Assembly: GCF_036373705.1 (NCBI RefSeq)
Contig: NC_089863.1
Span: 9,839,357-9,903,356, forward strand
Origin: Amia ocellicauda
Taxonomy: Eukaryota > Chordata > Actinopteri > Amiiformes > Amiidae
Reading direction: 5' to 3'
Length of the DNA: 64,000 bases
The notes under the pieces are model-generated. The model was not told the origin of the DNA. It saw only the letters and a program-made list of their open reading frames with translations, and made no database searches. Positions 54,520 to 64,000 of the stretch are shown one piece after another (position 1 is the first letter of the stretch; every line of letters begins with the position of its first letter). The position numbers and the translations under genes are program-made.

Positions 54520-55650
54520 ATGTCCCTGGCTTTTCTAGTGATTGTCAAACTTCTCAATAGTTGTTTTCCAGCTTTTGAAACTAACAGTAATGAAGGAAGG
54601 ATCAACTTCACTTGCAATCTGTGACTTCTGGTCTTTAAATGCTCTACAACAATAGAAGCACAGCACTGTCCCATACGTAGAGCAGTAGTGAAGCCATTGA
54701 TATTTTTTAAACCATTTCTCCTGGAAATACAGGGATTTGGATTTAAGTTTCTGAGCTGGAATGGTCTCAACATCTGGCTGGTTTGGACTGTCTCCAAGCA
54801 CCTCTGTTGCTCTCATCTAAATGTCTGCTGCACTGCACTGTCTGAAATAAAAGTAAAGTTGATATTTTGTGATTATCTAAAGTTTGTGATACTCTCACTA
54901 TACTGTCATAAATTATGTCAATGTGTTGCATTGACATATTTTCATACCCTCTCATTAATTAAAGTATATCATAATTAATGCTAGTAATTTAAAAACTAAT
55001 TCCCTACAATCTACATACATGTTCAGAAATTATTTGAAACCTAAACCTTTATATTCAAATTAACTAATGATTATATTGTATAGTATTATATGCCACACAG
55101 GAGTTACCACTGGGAGTGAAACAATAACTTACAGATTGCTTCATGATGTCTAATATACAGTAAATTATATAATGAATTTGGTCAATTCAAAATAGACAGG
55201 GAGCACATAAGCTGAACAGCTTACTATGAGTTTTATGTTCCTTACTACCACTCGCCTCAGCTTCTGCCCTGTCCCTGATGTGAACATGCTCTGTCTCCTC
55301 CCTGACATCTAAATTCTCTGTCCCTGCCACACGCTCCAATGGATCAATCTGCTAAATGAGTAAAAACAAACAAACAAACAAAAAAAAACTGTCAGACATA
55401 GTAGCCTTTACCTTCTCAAAATGTACATATATGCCATCTTGCAGTACATTAGATGCAATGCTAAGAGGAATGATGCCTGCTTCTGTAACTTACTCTTCTT
55501 TTAGCAAAGAAATTGTGAATATCAGGACCCTTTCTTTTTTCAAGCCACCCTGTGCTCAGCTGACAGCAGGAGCCCCAGTGTGGCCCCAGGGCCCTGCAGC
55601 TTTTTGAGAGCCAGCAGGGTGTACAGGGTCCCTGCAGCTCCTTTAAGAGC
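54520..55650 (-). pseudogene. hAT-derived transposase N-terminal remnant (TTF-type zinc finger)
   Basis: On the minus strand the frame at 54535-54816 encodes GDSPNQPDVETIPAQKLKSK, then FQEKWFKKYQWLHY, TVLCFYCCRAFKDQKSQ and SFKSWKTTIEKFDNH. That is the TTF-type zinc finger and following segment of hAT-family transposases. About 0.7 kb upstream on the same strand, KRKGPDIHNFFAKRR (near 55500-55545) matches the usual extreme N-terminus. AT-rich DNA lies between, and the catalytic core is missing. Confidence 0.65.
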
Positions 55651-56383
55651 AGGGGTTGTAGCCGCTCACACAGCAGCACTGGGAGGGGCACTCAGATCCT
55701 ACAGCACTACACAGAAATGAAAGGAAACAGAGAGAGAGAGAGAGAGAGAGAGCTGCCCAGCTTTTGTGCTTCTTTCCCCACTGTTGTGCAGCTGTGAGAG
55801 ACGGAGGGGCGATGGAGTTGTCTCTGCTTTGTTGATCCACTGGCTCTAAACACACAGTAAGTACCAATACTGTCCAAATGCGAGGATTCACTGGATTCAC
55901 TGCTTCCACTTCAGGGGCCTCTGAAGACACACAACACAACACATATACTGCTGTGTGTCGAGTCTTCCCATTGACTTCACACTCACTCAGACACGGACAT
56001 GAACACAGAGAAATAGTTTTAAGCACAGCGTGTGTGTAGTGAGGGCACAGGTGGGGCTATGTATACATTTCTACAAAGGATTGCTTGTGTGTTAAAGATA
56101 ATTTGGCCAGTCTGTGTTCTGTTCATTCTAAGCAGGCTGTGTACACACTTTGCTTCTGCGTCACATGAATGGCTCCGCCTACCCATCGCCTTGACCACGG
56201 CCAATGCAGTGCTGATCTTGGCAGATCCCTGCAGGCTGGACGAGGTGCACCAACCGGAGCTCACCCGTGGAGTTTAAAAGTGCTGCTAAGAAGGGATAGG
56301 GAGAGGGGGAACTGACTGTGAGAGAGCTGGGCAGAGCTGGGAGCAAGCGAGTTGAGTTTGTCTTCATTTTAAATCTATTAGAA
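55651..56383. other. Spacer with a GA run
   Basis: A GA run lies at about 55729-55752. No conserved gene is visible. Short open frames on both strands here lack family features. Confidence 0.35.
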
Positions 56384-56562
56384 TAGTGGTTTTCAAACCG
56401 GTCCTGGAGTACCCCCTGCCCTGCTGGTTTCTGTTTCAACCGAGGTCTTAATTGCTTAATTGAATCCTAAGGCGATATACTGTTAAATTAGGCAATTAAG
56501 ACCTCGGTTGGAACAAAAACCATCAGGGCAGGGGGTACTCCAGGACCATTTGAAAGTCACTG
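56384..56562. mobile_element. Foldback MITE of hAT type with 8-bp target duplication
   Basis: A 179-bp palindrome-like element whose two halves pair over about 60 bp (GGTCCTGGAGTACCCCCTGC on the left and its complement on the right). The ends TAGTGGTTTTCAAA and TTTGAAAGTCACTG resemble hAT/Charlie termini. The direct repeats TATTAGAA at 56376-56383 and 56563-56570 are exactly 8 bp, as expected for hAT insertion. It has no coding capacity. Confidence 0.88.
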
Positions 56563-56570
56563 TATTAGAA

Positions 56571-58017
56571 GATAGTTACACTTACGAAGCCGGCAACTGA
56601 GCTGAGCAGCGTCTGGAGAGCTGTAATACTGCATGTGATTTCGTGCTGTGGGGTGGATGGTCATGGGAAGCCTGCCTTGTGAGATCTGGGTTTGTTTTGT
56701 TTATATAAAGTACAATAACGGCTGCTCTGTGGAGCGCTTATTGAGTTTTGCCATACACTATGATGCTGCCCTGTTTGAATGGTTTTAATTTGATTTTCTT
56801 TTAAAATGAAAAGCTCTTTCCCCCACTGTGTTTCTGGTTTTAGATTTCGTTTTAATGTACTGAGATATTGGAATCGTGATTTATAACTTTATAGCTAATT
56901 ACTGAAAGTGATTGTTAGATTTAATGCAACTCCTCACTTTAATCAGTTACAACTAAGTATCGCCTAAGGGTCTTTGAAAGACGTCACACCCTTAAAATAG
57001 GTCATGGTACAGGATTGAGAAACTATACATTTACGCGTTTGGGGATTTGCTATTTGGTTACTTGTTTTGAGAATGGTGTTAATTGGAGTTTATATGGTTG
57101 TTTTTTTTGGGGTGGGATTTCATTGTTTGAATTTATTTATCAATTTATCAATTGATATTTGCATTTAAACTTCCCTTTCCCTATGCAAATCTCCCAGATT
57201 AATTGAGGTTGATTGAATGCAGAGATACTCATTGAATATTGACAACTTGTTAATTGAATTACATGCTGTTCTGGGAGTATTGTAATTTATTTCTGGATGT
57301 TGCACAAGAACTAGCTGTATTTTGCACATCTGATCTCAGTATTTTTTGTTTATCTTTTTTTAACAAATTTTTTTTTTTAATATTTAAATTATGCCTCCTC
57401 CTTTCATGGTGCACTTTATAATTGCTCTCCCAATTAAAGAACCTGTGTGGGAAGTTAAAGGGGTTCTCTATATAAGAGGACCTTGCCCTCTATGGGTGGC
57501 GTAGTCGGTGTTAAATAACTTGAAACCTGTTTAAAAGCTGTGTAGTGACCCGCTGCAAGTGTTCTGAAAAGTTGTGCGTCTTGCATTACTTCAGGAAGTC
57601 TTTTAAACCAACAACACAACTGTCATACCCATACAGAAACCCACACAGTACATAAATACTGAGTCCTAATATATAACACATACAGTTTCTATGACATGAA
57701 TCGTATGACTGTTCATGAATCAGACTTAACACTTGGAGCTCTTCAGAATAAGCTGATGTCTCTCAGGAGAGCACAGGTATACAGGTGTTCATGACTTAGG
57801 ATTTCTGGGGCGAATTTCCTCTCTGCCTGTGAGCAGCGGGCCTGAGATGAGAGCAGACAGACAGGCTGCGCTTTGATTGCTCACTGTCTGTGTTTTCAGT
57901 CTCTCCTCTCCACTCTCAGTCCAGAGCGTCAGCTGTGTGTATGTGTGCATATGTGCGCTACTGACACACTGCAGATCTCCTCTGATCGTCTCTCGCGTCG
58001 CTCCTCTGTCCTCAGGA
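56571..58017. other. AT-rich spacer upstream of the TRIM pseudogene
   Basis: No gene is seen. A TATATAAG motif occurs at 57469-57476. The last ~130 bp before the TRIM start shares segments with 53500-53585 in inverted orientation and probably represents the former TRIM 5' region. Confidence 0.4.
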
Positions 58018-60384
58018 ATGTCTTAGCCCAGCAGTCTCCTGTCTGAGGAGCAGTTCCAGTACTCTATATGTCTGGATGTATTCACCAGCCCAGTCACCAC
58101 TCCCTATGGGCACAACTTCTGCATGGAGTGTATTGGAGGGTACTGGGACAGCTGTGCTCTGTGCCAGTGCCCACTGTGTAAGGAGGCTTTCTATAGGAGG
58201 CCAGATCTCCACATTAACACAACATTGAAGGAGATCAGTGAGCAGATCGAGCGCTCTGCTCAGCCTGGAGAAGTACCCTGTGATATCTGCACTGGGAGGA
58301 AGCTCAGGGCTGTGAAATCCTGCCTGGTGTGTCTGGCCTCTTACTGCCAGACTCACCTGGAGCCCCATCAGAGAGTCAAAACCCCCTAAAGACACAAACT
58401 GATTTAGCCTGTGAGTGATATTGAAGACAGGCTGTTGCCAGAAGCACCAGAGAGTCCTGGACCTGTTCTGAAGAGAAGACCAGGTCTGTGTTTGTCAGTT
58501 CTGCACAGACCACAGCAGACACACTACTGTCTCCTTAGAGGAGGAATGCAGAGAGAAGAAGGTGGGTTTTTAATTTCTTTGCATTTTACCTTTAAATTAC
58601 AGCTATTGTATATTATCAAACTTCTTGCACAGATTGAATACAAGATAAGGCATATACTCTACAGAGAAAATCATATTCCTTTAAAGTTCTGTCTTTGGAA
58701 AGTGCAGGACCCTGTTCAATAAGGCTCTGTGCTGACTGTCAGTGGGAGAGTCTGGAGCCCAGTGTCAGTGAGCTATCAGCAGTGACTGGAGTGCCTGTGT
58801 CCCCCTGTCTGTCCACAGGCTCAGCTGGGGGACACTGAGGCAGAAGTGCAACAGAAGATCCAGGACAGACTGAAGAAGGTGGAGGAGATCAGACAGGCGA
58901 AGGAGCTCAGCAGAGTTCTCCTGCTGTAGAGTCTCCCAGCCCTGTACCCCCCTCCACACACCAAGGACTGGTCTGACATCACTGTGACCTCTGACCTCTG
59001 TCAGGAGAGCAGTGTCTGAGCTGGAGGAGAGACTCAGGGAGGAACTGAAGGACCTGTATGGAATTGGTTTGTGTTGTAATTTAATTTTTACTGTGCAAGA
59101 AAGTTTTACCTACAGTGACTGAGGACAGAGATCTTGTCTTAACCTGTAAGGATGAATTAGAGTAACTCTTGAAGGAAGTTGTATTTACCCCTATGGAATT
59201 CAGTTCCTCTTAGTCATATAATTGTTTTGTTCATGACAACATTACAGCATTTTTTATGTTTACCAGTCCTATGTTTAATTTAGTCCAGCACAGTGTTTGT
59301 AATCTATGGTGCCTTAAACTGAGTGCTTTTCTTCCAGAGCTGAAGAGGATCTAAAAGTGTAGAGGTGTGTGATTTCTGTTGTTCTTCTCCTGCTCTCACT
59401 CACACACACAGTGCCAGGCAGTGCTGATGGTATAAACTCCTCACTCAGTGGGACCAGTAATATTCACTGACAGGGACTGACTGAGCTCCACAAACATAGT
59501 CTCTCATTGTGAGCTGCTTTCCATGGGGGTCAGTGGCTCTGAGGAATCCCAGCTGACCTGAGCCCAGTCCACAGCAGCACCATCAGCAATATTCACTCAG
59601 TCCAGCAGCACAGCTTCCTGTGAGCCCAGTGTCCCCACCTGGAGAGGAGCTCATACAACACAGACTGTGGCTCTTCTGTTAGGACAGCACTGTGATCTTC
59701 TAAAATAAGTTGTAAAATAGATCTGTCTCCAAGGGTTAAAAAATGTAATGAAAAATAAGAAACCATGTCAATTGTTCATTGTTCTCTTCTCTTCTCCTCA
59801 CAATTGCTGTGACTATTTTCTTCATGTTTCTCTCCTCTCTGTTCCACAGTGGATGTGACTCTGGACCCCAATACAGCTCATCCCTGTCTCATCCTGTCTG
59901 AGGATGGGAAACAAGTGAGAGATGGAGATGAACGACAGGCTCTCCCTGACAATCCAGAGAGATTTGATTGTCCCTGTGTCCTGGGAAAGGAGGGTTTCAG
60001 TACTGGGAGACACTACTGGGAGGTGGAGGTAGGGGAGAAGACTGGCTGGGAGTCACCAGAGAGTCTATCAACAAGAAGGGGGTGATTTCACTGAGCCCTG
60101 AGGATGGGTACTGGATTGTGATTCAGAGGAATGGGAATGAGTACTGGGCTCTTAATGACCCCTCTGTCCTCCTCCCTCTGAGCCCGAAGCCCTGGACGGT
60201 GGGGGTGTTTGTGGATTATGAGTGGGGGCAGGTCTCCTTTTACAATGTGGAGGCCAGGTCTCATATCTACACTTTCACTGAAACCTTCACTGAAAAATTC
60301 TATCCATACTTCAGCCCCGACCTCAATGATGGAGGTAAAAACGCAGCCCCACTGATCATCTCTCCTGTGCGTCCCACAGACTGA
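58018..60384 (+). pseudogene. TRIM39/bloodthirsty-like TRIM gene, decayed
   Basis: The remnant keeps the whole order of a fish TRIM E3 ligase. The RING/B-box part is at 58018-58563, coiled-coil pieces are at about 58819-59070, a short linker is near 59337-59355 and the PRY/SPRY exon is at 59850-60384. Damage is multiple. TAG is the third codon (58024-58026). Two zinc-ligand cysteines of the RING are Tyr (QYSICLD and TPYGHNFC). A TAA at 58387 is followed by a frameshift and another stop in the B-box, where CVCQFCTDHSRHTTVSLEEE is still readable. A stop also follows KELSRVLLL in the coiled coil. A small deletion near TGWES (60045-60055) shifts the PRY/SPRY frame, and SPRY then continues as [20 protein letters not shown] and VGVFVDYEWGQVSFYNVEAR to 60384. 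No functional protein can be made from this copy. Confidence 0.88.
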
Positions 60385-60681
60385 AGGAGGCAGATCCTCT
60401 GTGGGGGGGCAGCAGGAGCAGTAGCCAGTAAGAGTAATAACAGTGAGATTCAGATCAGTGCACTCCAGCCCCAGAGGGAGTCATTCAGGGTGTGAGGGCT
60501 GTCAGTCACAGATCAGGCGCTGCTGTCTGTGAGCCCCACACTGGTGTAGAGCAGCGAGGAGCTCAGAGCCGCACACACTGAAGGCTGTTCAGACCCTCAG
60601 ACTGACAGCTGCTTTTGTGAGGGGGCTTCTGTCGCTGAAGAGCCCTGGCTGTCCAGACACAGGCGGTTTATAACATGCTTG

Positions 60682-61019
60682 TGTTACAGCAGGGTAGTTC
60701 CGGGGTTAAGGGTTAGCCCCATGCGGGAGGCGCCATGATTGGAGAAGCCAGTCATAGGGCCAGAGGGCATAAATAGGGGTGACCGGTTCCCGTGAGGAGG
60801 AGTTGTGTGGGAGGTGTGTAAGAGTTCAGTGTTGGAGAGTGTCAGAGTGCTGAGCTTGAGAGGGTAGCATGTTCGAGAGAGGGTCCCTCCAGCCTGAGAT
60901 AAGCCTGTGCTCATAATAAAGTTCCTGTTGTTTGTGTTGAACCCTGTGTCCTCTCATTATTCCGGCCGTTAGTGACGAACTCCCACAACGATGGCGAATA
61001 AAAAGGCCATATTGTTACA
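60682..61019 (+). mobile_element. Possible solo LTR or other short insertion
   Basis: A GC-richer 338-bp block contains ATAAATAGG (TATA-like, near 60769), AATAAAG (near 60916) and a terminal CCATATTGTTACA. TGTTACA occurs at both ends in the same orientation (60682-60688 and 61013-61019), which could be a 7-bp target duplication. LTR identity is inferred from promoter and polyadenylation-like spacing only. Confidence 0.35.
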
Positions 61020-61649
61020 ATATATAATATAATATATACTGCATTATAAGTACATAATCCATGCACACATTCATAGATGAAGCTGTTCTGAATCCATAGA
61101 TAACACATACATAGTAATTACATATATTATAGCTGAATTATAAAAGTCTCTCTCTCTGGCTCTGGCCAGCTCTGCTCAGTGTCTGTAACCCGACTCCTCT
61201 TATCAGCTGATCTATTCCAGCTGCCTGAGACAGGGTTTCTTGGATTGGCTAGTAAAAGCAGATCTCCATGGCTCATGACACACACAGTAACATCCTCGCC
61301 ATTGATCAATTCCAGACTCATGTGCTGCTTTGCGCATTGAATTTTTAAAACCAGGAAGCATGTGATGTAAACAAATCGTTTCTCCGATAATTAATACTCT
61401 GTAATTGATGCCCCCATTTTGTGCTGATCTGCCTCATCCTCAGATTGGTTAACACTTTTGATTGTCAGGAACATTGACCTATCTATGCTCTTCATAATGT
61501 TCATAAGTACAAGGAAAGTTTGATGGCAGTCAGAAATTTAGCGATGAAGGAAGTAGTAGTAATGGGACATTTTTACGGACAGTCAAACTTTTTTACGGAT
61601 TTATAAACAAGGTGAAATTAAGATTTTTTTTATGGACTGTCCTTAAATT
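61020..61649. other. Spacer without recognised features
   Basis: TA-rich at its start, then unique-looking DNA. A 64-codon frame on the minus strand (61127-61321) has no recognisable family. Confidence 0.35.
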
Positions 61650-62100
61650 TATGGATGGTTGGCAACCCTGTAAACACCCCAGAAGCTTTCCAGAGGCATT
61701 GGAAGAAACATGTCTTGATGTCTTGGTTTTCAGTAATGGGTTTCAAGACCATGTCAATCATGTGAAGCAGGTATTACACAGAATAAGACAAAATGGTGTC
61801 AAACTCAAACCCACTAAATGTGAACTGATTAAATGAGAAATCCCATAGCTAGGTAGACTTGTATCAACTGAGGGCAGTAAGATGGACCCAAAAGACATGC
61901 AGCAGTCCAAGCGTTGAAAGGCATAACCCCTGCCACAGTGGGAGAGCTGTGCAGGCTGATGGGATTGTTTGGTTATTACCGTCAGTATGTTAAAGACTTC
62001 TCTAAAATGGCTAAACCCCTGTATGACCTCCTCACTGTCCAGGGGAATAATCCGAAAAAGGGTCCCAAGTCTACAAAAAGTGTTTGGTTCTAGGACATTC
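61650..62100 (+). pseudogene. Ty3/Gypsy reverse transcriptase fragment
   Basis: The segment encodes, over shifting frames, LDVLVFSNGFQDHVNHVKQV, then GVKLKPTKCELIK, YLGRLVSTEG, and finally VGELCRLMGLFGYYRQYVKD with MAKPLYDLL. These are the end of the reverse transcriptase and the connection to RNase H in Ty3/Gypsy elements. The catalytic YLDD region is degraded and there are in-frame stops. No LTRs or gag could be assigned to it. Confidence 0.72.
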
Positions 62101-62372
62101 ACTGCCCCAGAGAAAAATGATCACTGAGGTGATTAGAGTTTTTGGCACTTGAGCTATGACTGACAAATTCAGTGAATATCTCTATTATGCTTATATGGGT
62201 GATAAGAGTCCTTTGTGGATTATATGAACAAAAATGTAATTAACTCTTTTCTGAGGGGTCATACCATAGATGAGCTATGGGTTGTCTGCACACACAGAAA
62301 TATCCTGCACTGTAGCATTTCTTATGAGTCTGGTCCTGTCAGACTGCAGATGACCCTCCTCGTTTCCTCCTG

Positions 62373-62681
62373 GTGTGCGCAGCTCATCCTGAAGAACCGG
62401 TCTATCCAGATGCGAGTGAAGCAGAAGCAGTGTGTGTTGTGGCACAGGGCTCAGCAGCAAGTCCAGCACCAGTCACTCCACAGCAGGCCGAGACAGAGGG
62501 CCAGGGTGGTGCTGCTGCTGCTGTGAGCTGTGTGCTGAGGGCAGTGCTGCTGTCAGACCCCCAGACTCCACACTGCGCTCCAGCGGGCAGCAGGCGAGGG
62601 AGGGGGAGAGAGGCGGCTCCTGAGGGACGGGCAGAGGCCTCCAGGGCAGCGGCTGTGTCCTCTGAGAGGAAGAGCAGATGA
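62373..62681 (+). CDS. Hypothetical 102-codon open segment, possible 3' exon
   Basis: A GC-rich patch in AT-rich surroundings is open from 62373 to a TGA at 62679. A CT-rich stretch followed by GTGTGCGCAG near 62371-62381 could be an acceptor, which would give a segment starting AHPEEPVYPDASEAEAVCVV. The product would be Ala/Glu/Ser-rich and disordered. No family is recognised, and the opposite strand is also open over most of the patch, as GC-rich DNA often is. It may be the tail of a decayed gene or chance. Confidence 0.2.
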   Translation: MCAAHPEEPVYPDASEAEAVCVVAQGSAASPAPVTPQQAETEGQGGAAAAVSCVLRAVLLSDPQTPHCAPAGSRRGRGREAAPEGRAEASRAAAVSSERKSR

Positions 62682-62699
62682 GGAACTGAGGCCTCACAC

Positions 62700-63369
62700 A
62701 GCAGCCTCACTGTGGAGAGATGGGACAAGCTGGGCAGCACAGAAAGGCACTGACTCTGACACAGGACAACTGGTTTAGTCATGTGATGTCGAAGGAGAAA
62801 GGATGATGAACATTATAAAATATATTCCCTTTTCCTAAATACTTTTACTTTCTAAACAGTGGGATGTTGTCCACTTAACATAAACCTAATTAATGTTATA
62901 TTATTGTGACATTCTTCGTCCTTGAGTAGTAGGAATAAGGAGACACAGAGCAGTATGCTGGTTTAACACCGCTTTATTGCTCAAACCTGGCTGACACACA
63001 GTCACTTCTAAATACTGGTTATTAGGTTTAGTATTTTACATGTGCAAATTAAAAAACATGAACACATTTAATTCTTATGATTAATATTTCTTTTAATCAA
63101 TTCTAAAATTGTCTAAACATTAAAATTCTGTAATAAATCATAATCAGAACAATAAACAAAGCCAAAGAAAAACAAATACATAGTGCGTAAATTTAAATCT
63201 CATGCATTGTAAAGGAACTTTAAATACATTCGACATTCGACTCGTTTCAGCCTCTCCATGTCACTCCCCCAGACAAACCGAAATATGATTCTTGTGATCA
63301 ATTTACTAGTATGCCCGTCTGGGGGAAATAACATGCCTACATAGAGAAGGATAGGGAAAAGGATGGCCT
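62700..63369. other. AT-rich spacer
   Basis: No gene or repeat is recognised. Base composition falls sharply after the GC-rich patch that ends near 62790. Confidence 0.35.
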
Positions 63370-63705
63370 TAAGAAGAACATAAGAACATAACATTACTTA
63401 CATTACCCTGAATGCCTACAGCTTCCAATTTGTGGATCAGAGGAACCTTGTCAAAAGTTTTCTGAAAATCTAAGTATCTTTCATGTGATTTACAGCTGCA
63501 GTTGCATGTTAAAAAGACTCCAATAAATTAGTAAGACATGATCTGCCTCGTCTAAACCCATGGTGACTATCTCCAAGAATATGGTTTTCATTAAGATGCT
63601 CCTCTAGTTTCTGTCTAATATTTTGTTATATAAAAAAATAAGCAGGTGAGACTGATTGGGCTGTAATTCCTGGCTGAGTTTTGTGTCAATTGGAAAATTT
63701 TAGTT
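63370..63705 (-). mobile_element. LINE fragment, same family as 41378
   Basis: On the minus strand this matches 41440-41680. Shared stretches include AAAACCATATTCTTGGAGAT, GGTTTAGACGAGGCAGATCA and TTGGAAGCTGTAGGCATTCA. It is a decayed reverse transcriptase fragment ending in AAGAACATAAGAACATAAC. Confidence 0.75.
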
Positions 63706-64000
63706 AGTGACTTTGAATGGGTTTGATATCAAATTGAAATTATCTAAAAATAAATTATCTTGACCTGATTTTTACCATGTTACCAATGTATGTGTTTCTG
63801 TGGGCGTGGTGTCATGCTGATGCGGTGGATACAAAACCGGTGCAGTCCTGGTGTGTTGTGTTAAGAGTTCTGGCAGGGCTAACTGAGGCACAGTGTGTGT
63901 TCAGTAATGCAGTGCAGTAGGAGCGGCTCTGCATTACAAAATGTGTGGCTTGAAGTCAGGGACTCAGGACTGTCTCACGTCACTGGCACTCAGAATCAAA
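63706..64000. other. Terminal unassigned sequence
   Basis: No feature is recognised in the last ~300 bp. Confidence 0.3.

Noticed and set aside
1-64000. tRNA, rRNA or small RNA genes
   Set aside because: None was recognised by eye. A covariance-model search would be needed to exclude short ones.

Overview
The window is vertebrate nuclear DNA, most likely from a ray-finned fish. It carries three split genes with GT-AG introns that are clearly orthologous to vertebrate CCNB1IP1 (2159-5547, +), TTC5 (7120-15040, -) and METTL3 (15789-22635, +). It also holds two small interleukin-17 family genes, TRIM/B30.2 sequences of the kind expanded in fishes, and a dense load of Tc1/mariner, hAT, LINE and Gypsy sequence plus microsatellites. 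There is nothing bacterial or viral in the layout. The species cannot be named from sequence alone.

Layout. 1-23,000 is a compact housekeeping block: CCNB1IP1 (meiotic crossover regulator), TTC5 (TPR/OB cofactor) and METTL3 (m6A writer). TTC5 and METTL3 are divergent over a 748-bp shared promoter. The introns and spacers are crowded with minisatellites. One is a ~34-bp repeat of about 3.7 kb in the last TTC5 intron. The other is a ~60-bp family, present in both orientations, whose unit looks like a branch point plus polypyrimidine tract plus AG.

23,000-44,800 is a transposon landing zone. It contains four 1221-bp Tc1-type elements of one DD36E family (one of them at 3287-4507 inside CCNB1IP1), two with complete 346-codon transposases. 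It also contains two other Tc1-like families, a 4.4-kb head-to-tail tandem duplication (29657-38496), an orphan PRY/SPRY exon, and a LINE interrupted by a hAT element.

44,849-51,610 is a large inverted repeat whose two arms each carry one IL-17-like gene, head to head. The arms are nearly identical in exon 1 and exon 3, but exon 2 differs at ten residues with only one clearly silent change. This is the most interesting signal in the window.

51,600-64,000 holds very long CA-rich arrays, hAT remnants, a foldback MITE with an 8-bp target duplication, a decayed TRIM gene with RING, B-box, coiled-coil and PRY/SPRY parts (58018-60384), a possible solo LTR, a Gypsy fragment and a LINE fragment. Exon boundaries were placed by hand from GT/AG sites, reading frame and recalled vertebrate orthologues. 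No alignment or expression data were available.
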